The position numbers were made by a program, and so were the translations under genes. From Roseburia sp. (lineage in GTDB: Bacteria > Bacillota > Clostridia > Lachnospirales > Lachnospiraceae), in assembly GCA_017937095.1 (NCBI GenBank), contig JAGBEG010000008.1:1-64000 (forward strand): a stretch of 64,000 nt of DNA. The letters run 5' to 3'. Below the pieces are notes generated by a model. It did no database searches, was not told the origin of the DNA, and was given only the letters and a program-made list of their open reading frames with translations. Positions 34,312 to 45,098 of the stretch are shown one piece after another; position 1 is the first letter of the stretch, and every line of letters starts with the position of its first letter.

Positions 34312-35718
34312 TTATTCCTGCTCTTTCAAAAAAGCGATATAACCGCGATATGCCTCATATAAGTCCACTTTGCTGATGATTTCCCACGGCGCATGCATAT
34401 TGAGCACCGCAACACCGCTGTCAATAACGCGCATTCCGTAATTCGCGAGAATATAAGCGATCGTTCCGCCGCCGCCCTGGTCTACCTTGCCAAGCTCCGC
34501 CGTCTGGAACGCCACCTCGTTCTTATCCATGATCGCACGAAGCGCACCGACATACTCTGCGTTCGCATCGTTCGAACCGGACTTTCCTCTCGATCCGGTA
34601 TACTTGTTGAACACGAGCCCTCTGCCGAAATATGCCGCGTTCCGCTTCGTCATGACCGACGGGAAATTCGGATCGAACGCCGCCGATACGTCAGAGGAGA
34701 GAACGCTCGAATTGCGAAGTGCACGCCTTAAGGCAAGCTCCGAATAGCCGCCCGCTGCATTCATGACTTCTGCGACTGTATTCTCGAAGAACCGCGACTG
34801 CATACCGCTCGCTCCGACGCTGCCGATCTCCTCCTTGTCAACCAGAAGACAGACACTTGTAAGTTCCGGCTCTTCCATCGCAAGCACCGCCTCAAAGGAC
34901 GGGTAAGCGCACACTCTGTCGTCATGTCCGTAGCCCATGATCATGCTGCGGTCAAAGCCATAGTCTCTCGCATCTCCCGCTGGTACGACCTCGATCTCCG
35001 CCGAAAGGAAATCCTCTTCCTCTATACCATATTCCGCAGTAAGGATTTTCATGATATTTGCTTTTACTTTCTCTTTTGCATTTTCTTTCTCATCCGCGTC
35101 ATCCTTTGCAAGCGGAATGCTGCCGATGATCAAGTCAAGGTTCTCGCCCTCGATGACCTTCGCCGCCTTCTTGTCAAGCTGCTCGCCTGAGAGATGAACC
35201 AGAAGGTCGCTCACGCCGAATACCGGATCGCCCGGCTTGTCTCCGATGTTTACGGAAACGACCGTGCCGTCCTTCTTTGCGATCACGCCGTGCAGCGCTA
35301 ACGGCAGCGTCACCCACTGATATTTCTTAATGCCGCCGTAATAGTGCGTATCAAGCATTGCAAAATCCGAGTCCTCATACAGCGGGTCCTGCTTTAAGTC
35401 CATACGCGGAGAGTCAATATGCGCTCCGAGGATATTCATACCGCACTCCATGCTCTTCTTACCGATGACAAAAAGTGCAAGTCCCTTTCCCATGTTGTTC
35501 GCGTAGACCTTATCGCCTGCCTTAAGCTCTGTGCCGTCAGCGATTACCTCCTCAAGATTCTTAAAGCCCGCCGCCTTTGCGTCCGCCTCAAATCTTGTCA
35601 CACACTCGCGCTCTGTCTTGCACTCCGAGAGGAACTTCCGATACTTCTCTGCAAAATCATATACTTCTGTTCTCTTCGCGCCTTCCGGGTATTTCTCCCA
35701 TGCATTCATTCTTTCCAT
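34312..35718 (-). CDS. M18 family aminopeptidase
   Basis: A 468-residue zinc aminopeptidase of the M18 (aspartyl aminopeptidase) family. Metal-site motifs: LGAHIDSPRMDLKQ, DDRVCAYPSFEAVLA, VCLLVDKEEIGSVGASGMQS, and SDVSAAFDPNFPSVM near the C terminus. It should trim N-terminal residues of peptides in the cytoplasm. ATG at 35718 is chosen because AAAGGAG lies 8 bases upstream; the GTG three codons earlier abuts it. Next in the operon are murB and rapZ. Confidence 0.92.
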   Translation of the reverse strand: MERMNAWEKYPEGAKRTEVYDFAEKYRKFLSECKTERECVTRFEADAKAAGFKNLEEVIADGTELKAGDKVYANNMGKGLALFVIGKKSMECGMNILGAHIDSPRMDLKQDPLYEDSDFAMLDTHYYGGIKKYQWVTLPLALHGVIAKKDGTVVSVNIGDKPGDPVFGVSDLLVHLSGEQLDKKAAKVIEGENLDLIIGSIPLAKDDADEKENAKEKVKANIMKILTAEYGIEEEDFLSAEIEVVPAGDARDYGFDRSMIMGYGHDDRVCAYPSFEAVLAMEEPELTSVCLLVDKEEIGSVGASGMQSRFFENTVAEVMNAAGGYSELALRRALRNSSVLSSDVSAAFDPNFPSVMTKRNAAYFGRGLVFNKYTGSRGKSGSNDANAEYVGALRAIMDKNEVAFQTAELGKVDQGGGGTIAYILANYGMRVIDSGVAVLNMHAPWEIISKVDLYEAYRGYIAFLKEQE

Positions 35719-35806
35719 TTCTGCCACTCCTTTAAATCGTGTTTCTTTCTATTCGCAGTGCATCCGCCCGCTTCCGCAGATCCGCTTCGCCCTGCACTGT
35801 TCATTG

Positions 35807-36745
35807 CTATTCATCCTCGTCGGATTTCTTTGTCAGGTTCTCCTGCACACGGCGGTACAGCTCCTGTGCCGCATTGTAGCCCATCTTCTTCTGTCTGTGG
35901 TTGACTGCCGCAGCCTCGCAGATCACTGCAAGATTACGTCCTGCACGAATCGGCAGGGAATGGCATACGACCTTATTTCCAAGGAACTCGGTATACTCCT
36001 CCTCGAGTCCGAGGCGGTCATACTCATTGTCCTTCTTCCAATCCTCCAGCTTGATGACAAGATCGATCTGCTGCTTCTCCTTGACGCCCTCGACACCGAA
36101 CAGGGTCTTAACGTCGATGATGCCGATACCGCGAAGCTCGATAAAGTACCGCGTGATATCCGGCGATGTGCCGATGAGCGTATGCTCATTGATCTTGCGG
36201 ATCTCGACCACGTCGTCCGTCACGAGACGATGACCGCGGCGCACCAACTCCAGCGCCGCCTCGCTCTTACCGATGCCGCTCTCGCCCATGATAAGAAGTC
36301 CCTCGCCGTAGACGTCGACGAGCACGCCGTGAATCGTGATGCACGGCGCAAGCTGCTCGCTCAGACAGTAAATCAGCTCCGCCATAAATTCTGAGGTGCT
36401 CCGCTTCGTTCCGAATACCGGAAGCTTGCTCTCCTCTGCGATTTTAAGAAACATCTCATCCGGCTGAAGATCCCGGCAGAAAATGACACACGGAATATCA
36501 TATGCCATAAATTCACGATAGATTTTCTCCTTCTTCTTCTCATCCAACTGCTGTAAGTACGTGTACTCTACCGTACCGATAATCTGAACACGCGACTGCT
36601 CGAAGTGCTCAAAATATCCGCTCAACTGCAACGCCGGACGATTGACATCGCGGATCATGATCCGATGCCCCTTTAGTTCCATATCCGGCAGGAAATTGTA
36701 CAGATCCAGAATCTGCGCTACCTTTGCTACACCTACACCACTCAT
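35807..36745 (-). CDS. hprK: HPr kinase/phosphorylase
   Basis: A 312-residue bifunctional enzyme that phosphorylates or dephosphorylates the regulatory Ser of HPr and Crh. P-loop GESGIGKSEAALEL (about 154-167), the HPrK signature ELRGIGIIDVKTLFG, and the catalytic-region His in ITIHGVLVDVYG are present. It begins the hprK-aminopeptidase-murB-rapZ-whiA-crh-dagK run and has its own promoter just upstream. Its likely substrate Crh is encoded 4 kb downstream in the same block. Confidence 0.96.
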   Translation of the reverse strand: MSGVGVAKVAQILDLYNFLPDMELKGHRIMIRDVNRPALQLSGYFEHFEQSRVQIIGTVEYTYLQQLDEKKKEKIYREFMAYDIPCVIFCRDLQPDEMFLKIAEESKLPVFGTKRSTSEFMAELIYCLSEQLAPCITIHGVLVDVYGEGLLIMGESGIGKSEAALELVRRGHRLVTDDVVEIRKINEHTLIGTSPDITRYFIELRGIGIIDVKTLFGVEGVKEKQQIDLVIKLEDWKKDNEYDRLGLEEEYTEFLGNKVVCHSLPIRAGRNLAVICEAAAVNHRQKKMGYNAAQELYRRVQENLTKKSDEDE

Positions 36746-36781
36746 CCCTTACGCTCCTTTGTGATTGATTAATATATCATA

Positions 36782-36810
36782 AATATAGCATATCCACATA
36801 CAATCTTCAA
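36782..36810 (-). promoter_or_regulatory. promoter of the hprK block
   Basis: TTGAAG (36805-36810), 17-bp spacer, TATATT (36782-36787), in the 65 bases between uvrC and hprK. Confidence 0.72.
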
Positions 36811-38697
36811 CTAATCAGAAACGTGGTTTTCCTGTTCCTTTTCCCGGAAAAACTGATACACCGAACGCGCCGCCTGCGGACTCATGGCGTCTGTCGCCGC
36901 AAGATCCTCCTCGCTCGCCTGTTTGATCGCCTCTAAGGACTGATACTTCTTCATCAGCGCTTTCCGCCTTGCGGGTCCTACGCCCGGAATATCGTCGAGC
37001 ACCGAATGCACCTGTTCCTTGCTGCGCAGAGAGCGGTGATACTCGATGGCAAACCGGTGCGCCTCATCCTGGATTCTCGTAATCAGTTTAAAGCCCTCAC
37101 TGCTCCGGTCGATCGGAATTTCCACATTATTATAGTATAACCCACGGGTGCGGTGATAGTCATCCTTTACCATACCGCAGACCGGAATATTCAGATGAAG
37201 CTCATCGAGCACCGCAAGCGCGATATTTACCTGTCCGCGTCCGCCGTCCATCATAATAAGATCAGGGAAACGCGTGAAGCTTCCGTATTCTTCGGACAAT
37301 TCCTTCTCGCTCATCTCCTCCATCTCACGCATTCCATGTGTGAACCTTCTCGTAAGCACCTCGCGCATCGACGCGTAATCATCCGGACCTGTAATGGTCT
37401 TAAGCTTAAATTTCCGGTAATCGCTGCGCTTGGGTCTGCCTTTTTCATAGACGATCATCGAACCGACCGTCTCAAAACCGTTCGTGTTCGAGATATCGAA
37501 CGCCTCCACGCGCTGCAGATTCTCCATCTCAAGAAGCTTCTCAATCTCCTTAAGCGCGCCGATCGTGCGCCCCTCCTCGCGCTTGATCTTCTCCTTATCC
37601 TGTGAGAGAACAAGTTCTGCATTCTTCTGCGCCAGTTCCACCAGCTTTTCCTTCATGCCCTTCTGCGGCACGCGGATGTAGACCTTGCCGCCGCGTTTTG
37701 CAGCAAGCCAGTCCGCTAATATCTCCCGCTCCTCTACCTCCTCAGGCAGCATGATTTCACGCGGAATAAACGGCGTCCCGGAATAGAACTGTTTTATAAA
37801 TGTAGAAAGTATCTGCGCTCCCGTATCTTCCGTTCCGATCCGCACGTAGAAATGATCCCTTCCGATCAGTTTGCCGTCGCGGATGAAAAATACCTGCACG
37901 ACCGCATCCCTGTCATCCGCCGCATATGCAATGATGTCCTTATCCTCCCCGTCATTGTGGGTAATTTTCTGCTTCTGCGCAATCTGCTTTACACTGCTTA
38001 AAAGCTCGCGGTACTCAATCGCCTTCTCAAATTCCATCGCGGCAGACGCCGCATTCATCTTCTCCTCAAGCGCGCGGATGACCGGCGCATAGTTGCCGTT
38101 TAAGAACTCAATGACAGCATCCACGCGCTCGCGGTATTCCTCCCTGCTGATATAGCCCTGACAGGGCGCCTGGCACTGATGAATATGATAGTTCAGGCAC
38201 GGACGTTCCTTTCCGGTATCTCTTGGCAGATTCCGGCTGCAGGTACGAAGCTGATAAATCTTATTGACCAGCTCGATCGTATCCTTGACCGCTCCCGCAC
38301 TTGTGTACGGTCCGAAATATCTGGACTTATCCTTTTTCTGCTGACGTGAAAAGAGGACTCTCGGAAAATCCTCCCCGAGAGTCACCCTGATATATGGATA
38401 TGTCTTATCATCCCTGAGCATCGTGTTGTACTTGGGCCGGTGCTCCTTGATTAAATTACACTCTAACACGAGCGCTTCCAGTTCCGAGTCCGTGATGATA
38501 TACTCAAAGCGCGCAATCTGTCTCACCATCTGCGCTTTCTTAAGCCCCTCGTCATGGCTCGGCTGAAAATACTGATGTACCCGCTTCCTGAGGCTGACCG
38601 CCTTACCGATATAGATAATCGCATCGCGGGCGTCATGCATAATATAAACTCCCGGCTGATCCGGGAGTTTTTTCAATTCCTCTGCAATATCAAACAT
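36811..38697 (-). CDS. uvrC: excinuclease ABC subunit C
   Basis: A 628-residue nucleotide-excision-repair nuclease. N-terminal GIY-YIG domain ([24 protein letters not shown]), UVR motif near 200-235 ([20 protein letters not shown]), the C-terminal RNase-H-like nuclease ([24 protein letters not shown]) and a final helix-hairpin-helix ([17 protein letters not shown]). Start and ftsH stop overlap as TAATG. It is the second gene of the ftsH operon. Confidence 0.97.
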   Translation of the reverse strand: MFDIAEELKKLPDQPGVYIMHDARDAIIYIGKAVSLRKRVHQYFQPSHDEGLKKAQMVRQIARFEYIITDSELEALVLECNLIKEHRPKYNTMLRDDKTYPYIRVTLGEDFPRVLFSRQQKKDKSRYFGPYTSAGAVKDTIELVNKIYQLRTCSRNLPRDTGKERPCLNYHIHQCQAPCQGYISREEYRERVDAVIEFLNGNYAPVIRALEEKMNAASAAMEFEKAIEYRELLSSVKQIAQKQKITHNDGEDKDIIAYAADDRDAVVQVFFIRDGKLIGRDHFYVRIGTEDTGAQILSTFIKQFYSGTPFIPREIMLPEEVEEREILADWLAAKRGGKVYIRVPQKGMKEKLVELAQKNAELVLSQDKEKIKREEGRTIGALKEIEKLLEMENLQRVEAFDISNTNGFETVGSMIVYEKGRPKRSDYRKFKLKTITGPDDYASMREVLTRRFTHGMREMEEMSEKELSEEYGSFTRFPDLIMMDGGRGQVNIALAVLDELHLNIPVCGMVKDDYHRTRGLYYNNVEIPIDRSSEGFKLITRIQDEAHRFAIEYHRSLRSKEQVHSVLDDIPGVGPARRKALMKKYQSLEAIKQASEEDLAATDAMSPQAARSVYQFFREKEQENHVSD

Positions 38698-40748
38698 TAT
38701 TTGTCCTCATGATCGGATGTATTCCGCAGCAGTGAATCCTCATTCATCGGCTGCCCGTTTGGCTTCTGTTCTTCCAGATTCTGGCGTGCTTCTTCCGCCT
38801 GCTCGAAGAAGGTCTTCTTATCGTCGGCATTCTCCGGCTCCGGGATTCCCTTCAGTTCACGGAAAATCTTCATGAACTCCTTGCCGGTAATCGTCTCATG
38901 CTCATACAGATATTCTGAAATCTTGTCCAGCACCTCACGGTTCTCCGTCAGAAGACGCATTGCCTCGTCATATGCGTTATTGATGATAGAGAGTACTTCC
39001 TTATCAATCTGTGCAGCCGTATCTTCACCGCAGATCAGTCCTGCACGGTTGTCAAGATACTGGTTCTCCACCGTTGCAAGGCACATCATGCCGAACTTCT
39101 CCGACATACCGTACTGCGTCACCATCGCCCGCGCGATTGCCGTCGCATTCTCGATATCATTCGCCGCACCGCTGGTCGCAGAGCCAAACACAAGCATCTC
39201 CGCTGCACGTCCCGCCATATAGGTCGTGATCTTGGCGAGAAGCTCTTCCTTGGTCTGTAAGAACTTCTCTTCCTCCGGCGTCTGCAAGGTATAGCCGAGC
39301 GCACCCATGGTACGCGGCACAATCGTAATCTTCTGCACCGGCTCGGTATTCTTCTGCAATGCCGTCACCATCGCGTGACCGACCTCATGGTACGCCACAA
39401 TCTTGCGCTCCTTATCGCTCATCACGCGGTCCTTCTTCTCCTTGCCGCCGACAGCGACCAGTTCAAACGCGTCAAATAAATCCGACTGGTTGACGAACTT
39501 TCTACCGTTCTTGACTGCGTTAATCGCCGCCTCATTGATCATATTGGCGAGATCGGAACCGACCAGTCCTGCCGTTGCAAGTGCAAGCGCGTCCAGATCG
39601 ACCGTCTCATCCATCATAACGTCCTTGGAATGTACCTTTAAGGTCTCAAGACGTCCCTTTAGATCCGGCTTATCCACGATGATCCTACGGTCAAAACGTC
39701 CCGGACGCAAGAGTGCCTTATCAAGCACCTCCGGGCGGTTCGTCGCCGCCAGGATCAGAAGTCCCTTAGAGGTATCAAATCCGTCCATCTCCGCGAGAAG
39801 CTGGTTCAATGTCTGCTCACGCTCGTCGTTGCCGCCGTAGCGGTTGTCACGGCTCTTACCGATCGCGTCAATCTCATCAATAAAGATAATACACGGTGCC
39901 TGCTTCTGCGCCTCCTTAAACAGATCACGCACACGGGAAGCGCCGACACCCACGAACATCTCGACGAAGTCAGAACCCGCGAGGGAAAAGAACGGTACCT
40001 TCGCCTCGCCTGCGACCGCCTTCGCGAGAAGCGTCTTACCTGTACCCGGAGGTCCTACGAGCAGCGCTCCCTTCGGGAGCTTCGCTCCGATATCGCGGTA
40101 TCGCTTCGGATTGTGCAGAAAATCGACGACCTCCTGCAAGGACTCCTTCGCCTCATCCTGTCCGGCGACATCCTTAAAGGTCACACCTGTCTGTTTCTCC
40201 ACATATACCTTGGCGTTGCTCTTGCCGACGCCCATGGCTCCGCCGCCCATCCGGCGCATCACGACGCCCAGAATTACCCAGATTAAAATCAGCGGTATCA
40301 GATAGCTTAAAATACTGTAAATCCATGTCGAAGTATTGTCCGGGATCACCCCGTTGATTTCCACGCCCTTTTCCTTCAAAAGCGGAATCAGATCATCATC
40401 CGCCACGCGTCCGCAGTAATAGGTCACTTCATACGGCGTCTTCTGGTCGGTGTGAAGCGTAATGTCAATCTGATAAGAACCGATTTCAACCGATTCTACG
40501 CTGTGTCCTTCCCACTTCCCGGTGCCGTTGACCATATCGAGGAACTCCGAGTAGGAAACCTTCTGCGTGCTCATCTGATTGAACTGATTCGTCACCAGGC
40601 TCATCACAAAAAGCGCGATGAGCGAGATCAGTATGAACGCCATGAGAAGCTGACCGTTATGATTTCCCTTGTCTCCGCCTCCGTTATTATTGTTGCCTCC
40701 GTTATGATTGCCGTTGTTGTAGCCATTATTAGGTCCCTGATTATCCAT
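38697..40748 (-). CDS. ftsH: ATP-dependent zinc metalloprotease FtsH
   Basis: A 683-residue membrane protease: an unusual N-terminal Asn/Gly-rich stretch (residues 1-32), helix 1 (about 34-54), a short periplasm-side domain, helix 2 (about 145-165), AAA domain with GPPGTGKT and [14 protein letters not shown] region [21 protein letters not shown], and the zinc motif HEVGHA with a distal Asp/Glu ligand region. It degrades misassembled membrane and short-lived cytoplasmic proteins. The Asn/Gly N terminus is longer than in Bacillus FtsH. Ribosome site GGAAAGGG; consensus-like promoter upstream. Confidence 0.97.
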   Translation of the reverse strand: MDNQGPNNGYNNGNHNGGNNNNGGGDKGNHNGQLLMAFILISLIALFVMSLVTNQFNQMSTQKVSYSEFLDMVNGTGKWEGHSVESVEIGSYQIDITLHTDQKTPYEVTYYCGRVADDDLIPLLKEKGVEINGVIPDNTSTWIYSILSYLIPLILIWVILGVVMRRMGGGAMGVGKSNAKVYVEKQTGVTFKDVAGQDEAKESLQEVVDFLHNPKRYRDIGAKLPKGALLVGPPGTGKTLLAKAVAGEAKVPFFSLAGSDFVEMFVGVGASRVRDLFKEAQKQAPCIIFIDEIDAIGKSRDNRYGGNDEREQTLNQLLAEMDGFDTSKGLLILAATNRPEVLDKALLRPGRFDRRIIVDKPDLKGRLETLKVHSKDVMMDETVDLDALALATAGLVGSDLANMINEAAINAVKNGRKFVNQSDLFDAFELVAVGGKEKKDRVMSDKERKIVAYHEVGHAMVTALQKNTEPVQKITIVPRTMGALGYTLQTPEEEKFLQTKEELLAKITTYMAGRAAEMLVFGSATSGAANDIENATAIARAMVTQYGMSEKFGMMCLATVENQYLDNRAGLICGEDTAAQIDKEVLSIINNAYDEAMRLLTENREVLDKISEYLYEHETITGKEFMKIFRELKGIPEPENADDKKTFFEQAEEARQNLEEQKPNGQPMNEDSLLRNTSDHEDK

Positions 40749-40816
40749 ATAGTATTTACCCTTTCCAAACAGTCACAGCCTGCGCCATGACCGGATTCTT
40801 GTCGTATATCTTCTTT

Positions 40817-40845
40817 ATTATATTGAAAAAGAAATACAAAAGCAA
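40817..40845 (-). promoter_or_regulatory. promoter of ftsH-uvrC
   Basis: TTGCTT (40840-40845), 17-bp spacer, TATAAT (40817-40822), on the minus strand 70 bases before ftsH. Confidence 0.85.
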
Positions 40846-40974
40846 TACGTACTTCGTGAACTTTTGTTGTCATTTCTAAATTATTTCTAAAATCCCGTCC
40901 AAAGATATTTTGATTCTTTTTGAAATTTTGCTGGATTTTAATGAAACTTAGTTGTATACTAATTTGGTTATAGA

Positions 40975-41011
40975 GCGTCTTTTGGACGCGGCATGCGCTA
41001 TCCGGCATGCC
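40975..41011 (+). promoter_or_regulatory. two hairpins in the pyrG leader
   Basis: GCGTC/GACGC and GGCATGC/GCATGCC lie back to back about 55 bases before the pyrG start. No T-run follows, so this is not a simple terminator. Transcription may begin after TATACT at 40955-40960. Confidence 0.5.
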
Positions 41012-41065
41012 AATAGCACAATTAGGATTTACATAACTGCACTTTAATATGAGGAGGAAAACCCT

Positions 41066-42673
41066 ATGCCTGTAAAATATGTCTTTGTCACCGGCGGCGT
41101 CGTTTCCGGTCTTGGGAAAGGTATCACGGCTGCTTCTCTTGGAAGACTCTTAAAAGCTCGCGGATACAAAGTGACCATGCAGAAATTCGACCCCTACATC
41201 AACATCGATCCGGGAACCATGAACCCTATCCAGCATGGCGAAGTGTTCGTAACCGACGACGGTGCGGAAACAGATCTCGATCTGGGACATTATGAGCGTT
41301 TTATCGACGAGAGCCTGACCAAAAATTCCAATGTGACGACCGGAAAGGTATACTGGTCTGTCTTACAGAAGGAACGCCGCGGCGATTTCGGCGGAGGCAC
41401 AGTTCAGGTAATCCCGCATATCACCAACGAGATCAAAGGACGTTTTTACCGCAATTTTACCTCTGACGAGACGCACATCGCGATCATCGAGGTCGGCGGA
41501 ACCGTCGGCGACATTGAGAGCCAGCCTTTTCTGGAAGCCATCCGGCAGTTCCAGCATGAGGTCGGTCATGAAAATGCAATCCTCATTCATGTGACATTAA
41601 TTCCATATATCAAGGCTTCCGGCGAGCTTAAGACCAAGCCGACGCAGGCAAGCGTTAAGGAGCTGCAGGGAATGGGCATCCAGCCGGATATCATCGTCTG
41701 CCGTTCCGAGCTTCCGCTTGAGCAGAGCTTAAAGGACAAGATCGCGCTGTTCTGTAACGTTCCGAACCGCAATGTGTTGCAGAACCTCGACGTTGAATAT
41801 CTGTATGAGGCTCCGCTTGCAATGGAGCGGGAAAATCTTGCAAAGGTAGCCTGTGAAGCGCTTCATCTGGAATGCCCCGAACCGGATCTTAAGGATTGGG
41901 AAGCGATGGTTGACGCTCTCCGCCATCCGAATAAGGAAGTCAACATTGCGCTGGTCGGAAAGTATATCGCGCTGCACGACGCTTACATCTCTGTCGTAGA
42001 GGCGTTAAAACACGGTGGTATCGCAGAGCGCGCGACCGTCAATATCAAGTGGGTCGATTCCGAGGACGTCACTGCTGAGAATGTGGACGAGATTTTCTCC
42101 GATGTATCCGGTATCCTCGTTCCGGGCGGCTTCGGTTCCCGCGGCGTAGAGGGCAAGATTCTTGCAGCGCAGTACGCGAGAGAGCACGGCGTCCCTTACC
42201 TTGGTCTGTGCCTCGGTATGCAGGTCGCGATCATCGAGTACGCAAGACATGTCTGCGGCTACAATGACGCGCACAGCATCGAGCTTGACCCGAATACCAC
42301 GCATCCGGTCATCGCACTGATGCCGGATCAGAACGGCGTGGAAGACATCGGCGGCACCTTGCGCCTTGGTTCTTACCCATGTATTCTCGACAAGTCTTCC
42401 AAAGCATATGAGGTCTACGGCTCTGAGGAGATTCACGAGAGACACCGCCACCGCTACGAGGTCAACAATGATTTCCGTGCGTCGCTCACCGAGAATGGTA
42501 TGAAGCTCTGCGGAACATCACCGGACGGAAGGATCGTAGAAATGATTGAGATTCCGGATCACCCATGGTTCATCGCCACACAGGCGCATCCGGAATTTAA
42601 GTCCAGACCGAACCGCCCGCATCCGCTGTTCAAGGGATTTGTGGAAGCTGCGATTCGCTGCGGTCAGAACTAG
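41066..42673 (+). CDS. pyrG: CTP synthase
   Basis: A 535-residue enzyme converting UTP to CTP with glutamine. The synthetase half opens with [16 protein letters not shown] (P-loop) and has [14 protein letters not shown]; the glutamine-amidotransferase half has the nucleophile Cys in YLGLCLGMQ and the His-Glu pair in [19 protein letters not shown] precedes the ATG. It is monocistronic, with a leader containing two hairpins and tandem hairpins after the stop. Confidence 0.98.
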   Translation: MPVKYVFVTGGVVSGLGKGITAASLGRLLKARGYKVTMQKFDPYINIDPGTMNPIQHGEVFVTDDGAETDLDLGHYERFIDESLTKNSNVTTGKVYWSVLQKERRGDFGGGTVQVIPHITNEIKGRFYRNFTSDETHIAIIEVGGTVGDIESQPFLEAIRQFQHEVGHENAILIHVTLIPYIKASGELKTKPTQASVKELQGMGIQPDIIVCRSELPLEQSLKDKIALFCNVPNRNVLQNLDVEYLYEAPLAMERENLAKVACEALHLECPEPDLKDWEAMVDALRHPNKEVNIALVGKYIALHDAYISVVEALKHGGIAERATVNIKWVDSEDVTAENVDEIFSDVSGILVPGGFGSRGVEGKILAAQYAREHGVPYLGLCLGMQVAIIEYARHVCGYNDAHSIELDPNTTHPVIALMPDQNGVEDIGGTLRLGSYPCILDKSSKAYEVYGSEEIHERHRHRYEVNNDFRASLTENGMKLCGTSPDGRIVEMIEIPDHPWFIATQAHPEFKSRPNRPHPLFKGFVEAAIRCGQN

Positions 42674-42705
42674 GTTCTGCACACTGCATTAACCGAATAA
42701 AAGAA

Positions 42706-42727
42706 GCGGTCCGGAACGCCGGACCGC
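42706..42727 (+). terminator. GC-rich hairpin after pyrG
   Basis: GCGGTCCGG/CCGGACCGC perfect 9-bp stem with AACG loop, without a T-run. Confidence 0.6.
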
Positions 42728-42746
42728 ACAGAAGAACAATCACAGA

Positions 42747-42790
42747 AAAGGAGCCCGCGCATCCATACATTTTGCGCAGGCTCCTTTCTT
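42747..42790. terminator. bidirectional terminator after pyrG
   Basis: AAAGGAGCCCGCGC pairs with GCGCAGGCTCCTTT (14 bp, one mismatch). It serves pyrG and the convergent small Cys-rich gene. Confidence 0.8.
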
Positions 42791-42873
42791 ATGTCCGTAT
42801 ATTCATGCCGACATCGGTCTGTGCGGCATTTCCCGGCTACAACCCATGCCGACATCGTTCTCGGCATTCCCGG

Positions 42874-43053
42874 CTACATCTGATGGCGCACGACGGCATA
42901 CTCATCATCGAGCTGGTAATACGGACATTCCTTATAATGTCCCTGCATCAGCCTTGCCGCGTCATCCTCGTCCATATCCACCTCACAATAATATTCCTCA
43001 TCCTCCTCGTCGTATACATTGTACACACAGGTATCGCAGCTCGTTTTCGCCAT
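42874..43053 (-). CDS. small Cys-rich acidic protein (DUF6472-like)
   Basis: A 59-residue protein, strongly acidic (EEDEEYYCEVDMDEDD), with four Cys in TSCDTC, YYC and KECPYY that could bind one metal ion. It resembles the DUF6472 family of Clostridia, of unknown function. AAGGAGAAGATT before the ATG at 43053 decides the start. It is divergent from the DUF305 gene, with start codons about 95 bases apart. Confidence 0.7.
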   Translation of the reverse strand: MAKTSCDTCVYNVYDEEDEEYYCEVDMDEDDAARLMQGHYKECPYYQLDDEYAVVRHQM

Positions 43054-43120
43054 AATCTTCTCCTTTTCCGCTTTATTTGCGCCCGCAAAACCGGCAAGCC
43101 TTTTCGCACCTCGCATATAC

Positions 43121-43126
43121 TATAAT
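43121..43126 (+). promoter_or_regulatory. -10 box of the DUF305 gene
   Basis: TATAAT 22 bases before the start codon; no clear -35 box. Confidence 0.5.
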
Positions 43127-43147
43127 AAAAATGGTAAGAGTCCATCT

Positions 43148-43720
43148 ATGAATCATGAATCTACATTGAGCAATAACACCAAAGATTACCTCGAAGTCTA
43201 TTACTCCATTCTCGACAACATGATCGAGGGCATGACAAACGTTACTCTCACCGACAGCATCTCTCACAACTTCATCGTTCAGATGATTCCGCACCACCGC
43301 GCGGCAATCCAGATGTCTGAAAACCTCTTGAAATATACCACAAACATTCCGCTCCAGAATATTGCAAGCGGAATTATCACAGCACAGACCCAAAGCATCG
43401 CAAGTATGCAGAAGGTTCAGCCGTACTGCTCGCGCATCACGAACTTAGAACGCGACCTCGCGCTCTACCAGCGCAAGACCGACCAGATCATGCGCACGAT
43501 GTTCGACCGTATGCTAAACGCCCGCGTGTCCAACGACATCAATGTCAGCTTCATGCGTGAGATGATTCCGCATCATATGGGCGCCATTGAAATGTCCAAA
43601 AATGCGCTGCAATACAATCTCTGCGTCGATCTTATCCCGATTCTCGACGCGATCATCTCCTCCCAGGAGCGCGGCATCCGGCAGATGCAGCAGCTTCTGC
43701 GCCAGATGGGCAGCTATTAA
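43148..43720 (+). CDS. DUF305-domain protein
   Basis: A 190-residue all-helical protein with two DUF305 repeats, each carrying a Met-Ile-Pro-His-His motif: MIPHHRAAIQMSENLL (about residue 40) and MIPHHMGAIEMSKNAL (about 140). The paired histidines and methionines suggest metal binding, possibly copper, but this is not shown for the family. No signal peptide is seen from the ATG at 43148. A reading frame continues upstream to 43019, across the divergent gene's start, and is not favoured. Converges with the next gene. Confidence 0.82.
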   Translation: MNHESTLSNNTKDYLEVYYSILDNMIEGMTNVTLTDSISHNFIVQMIPHHRAAIQMSENLLKYTTNIPLQNIASGIITAQTQSIASMQKVQPYCSRITNLERDLALYQRKTDQIMRTMFDRMLNARVSNDINVSFMREMIPHHMGAIEMSKNALQYNLCVDLIPILDAIISSQERGIRQMQQLLRQMGSY

Positions 43721-43725
43721 ATATG

Positions 43726-44109
43726 CTATTTCCAGCCGGAAATCACATCATCATAAAGTCTCAGCAGGAACTCGTTCAACAGTTCCCGCTGGGTCTCCCA
43801 ATACTTCTCCGTCACCTCATCGCCGTCATCCTGCGTCTCCGTGACGTCCATGACCGCGTCTAAAATCTCAGGATTCAGGTCGTCGAACGCCTCCTGCACG
43901 ATTGCCTCAAAATCGCAGTAGCTCTCGCTCGTCAGATACAGAATAAAATTCTCGCGGTTTAAATTCCGCGCCTCGTAGCTTCCGGTAAAAATATCGTTTC
44001 CCGCCGCCGCTGCCTCCTCAAATTCCTCTTTGACATTCGCGTATTCCACCGCGCAATAACTTTCCTCGAAAAATTTGTCAAATACCTCTTTGTCAATCTT
44101 TTGTCCCAT
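43726..44109 (-). CDS. acidic protein of unknown function
   Basis: A 127-residue, strongly acidic, soluble protein rich in Phe, Glu and Asp, predicted mostly helical (GQKIDKEVFDKFF start, ETQRELLNEFLLRLYDDVI end). I do not recognise a domain. ATG at 44109 is preferred over one six codons earlier because GGGAGAG lies just upstream. It stops 5 bases from the convergent DUF305 gene. Upstream lies one copy of the CTGCGCA repeat shared with cvfB. Confidence 0.7.
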   Translation of the reverse strand: MGQKIDKEVFDKFFEESYCAVEYANVKEEFEEAAAAGNDIFTGSYEARNLNRENFILYLTSESYCDFEAIVQEAFDDLNPEILDAVMDVTETQDDGDEVTEKYWETQRELLNEFLLRLYDDVISGWK

Positions 44110-44214
44110 GTCTCTCTCCCACAACATAACAGTTCAGGCTTCCTGCCAGACTGTTGCCCCGCAGCCTTGCCATTTCCGCCGGAATGTGCTATTTTAATCA
44201 TTGCAGTCCGGTTA

Positions 44215-44234
44215 CTGCGCAGGCTTTTGCGCAT
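44215..44234. repeat. third copy of the CTGCGCA-n2-CTTTTGCGCAT motif
   Basis: Matches 18 of 20 bases of the duplicated element upstream of cvfB (18908 and 18985). It lies between two divergent genes. Confidence 0.75.
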
Positions 44235-44296
44235 CCCTGAAACGCCGTCCCTGCACCTATTATAGCACAGGAAAAGACAGAAAGGAATCTCACATC

Positions 44297-44482
44297 ATGA
44301 TATACGATACTCTTCCCAAAGATCCGGTGATGCTTCTTAGCTTCATCAACACACAGCTCCGCGACAACTACGCTTCCTTCGAGGATTTTGCAAACGCGTT
44401 CCATCTGGACGCCGAAGCGACCCAGGCAGCGCTTGGCGCGATCGACTACACCTATGATCCCACGGTAAATCAGTTCGTATAA
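44297..44482 (+). CDS. DUF4250-domain protein
   Basis: A 61-residue protein matching DUF4250, common in Clostridia: starts IYDTLPKDPVMLLSFINTQLRD and ends DYTYDPTVNQFV, with a helix-turn-helix-like middle (SFEDFANAFHLDAEATQAAL). Function unknown; the fold suggests nucleic-acid binding. AGAAAGGAA precedes the ATG at 44297. It is a single short gene. Confidence 0.85.
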   Translation: MIYDTLPKDPVMLLSFINTQLRDNYASFEDFANAFHLDAEATQAALGAIDYTYDPTVNQFV

Positions 44483-44518
44483 AATGGTTTCGCCGGATTC
44501 TTTCTGCCGCCGAAATCC

Positions 44519-45094
44519 TTACGTCACGACTTCATCATTTAAGTATTTCCGTACACGCTTCCAGTCGGGATAGAATTGCGTCATATATCCCCAGAATACC
44601 TCGTTGTGGCTGGCTTCCAGAATATGTGTCATCTCGTGCACGACCACGTATTCCAGACACTCCTTTGGCTTATAAAGAAGCGCCAGATTAATATTGATAT
44701 GGTGGGTCTTCACATTGCACGACCCCCATCTCGTCTTCATCTGGCGGATCGTGATTCCCGAGACGGAAACGCCCATCACAGGCTCCCACTTCGCCACTAA
44801 AAGCTCCACCTGTTTCTTTAATATCTGCTTTCTGCGCTTTATCTCCGCAGGGTCTAACTCCCTGTCCGCCGCCCTCTGCCGCTTTGCATTGGCATATTTC
44901 TGCTGGTACGTCCGGATCCATTCGATGCGTTCCCTCGCAAAGCCCTCGATACGCGCGTCGCTCATCTGATGCGGTGCAGAAATGCGCACCGATCCATCCT
45001 CCTTTTTAATACGCAGATACATATTTTTCATCCGCTTTTTCGTGACAGTGATCGTCACCCCGTCGATCATGAGCTGATATGTTCTTTCCCGCAT
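44519..45094 (-). CDS. YgjP-like zinc metallopeptidase
   Basis: A 191-residue protein of the YgjP/SprT-like (DUF45) family. The zinc motif is VVHEMTHILEASHNEVFW (HExxH, then a third His), with MKTRWGSCNVKTHHININLAL in front, the family hallmark. The substrate is unknown. ATG at 45094 follows GGAAGGTAGGG and lies 4 bases after the WYL regulator stop, so the two are coupled. Confidence 0.9.
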   Translation of the reverse strand: MRERTYQLMIDGVTITVTKKRMKNMYLRIKKEDGSVRISAPHQMSDARIEGFARERIEWIRTYQQKYANAKRQRAADRELDPAEIKRRKQILKKQVELLVAKWEPVMGVSVSGITIRQMKTRWGSCNVKTHHININLALLYKPKECLEYVVVHEMTHILEASHNEVFWGYMTQFYPDWKRVRKYLNDEVVT

Positions 45095-45098
45095 AGCC

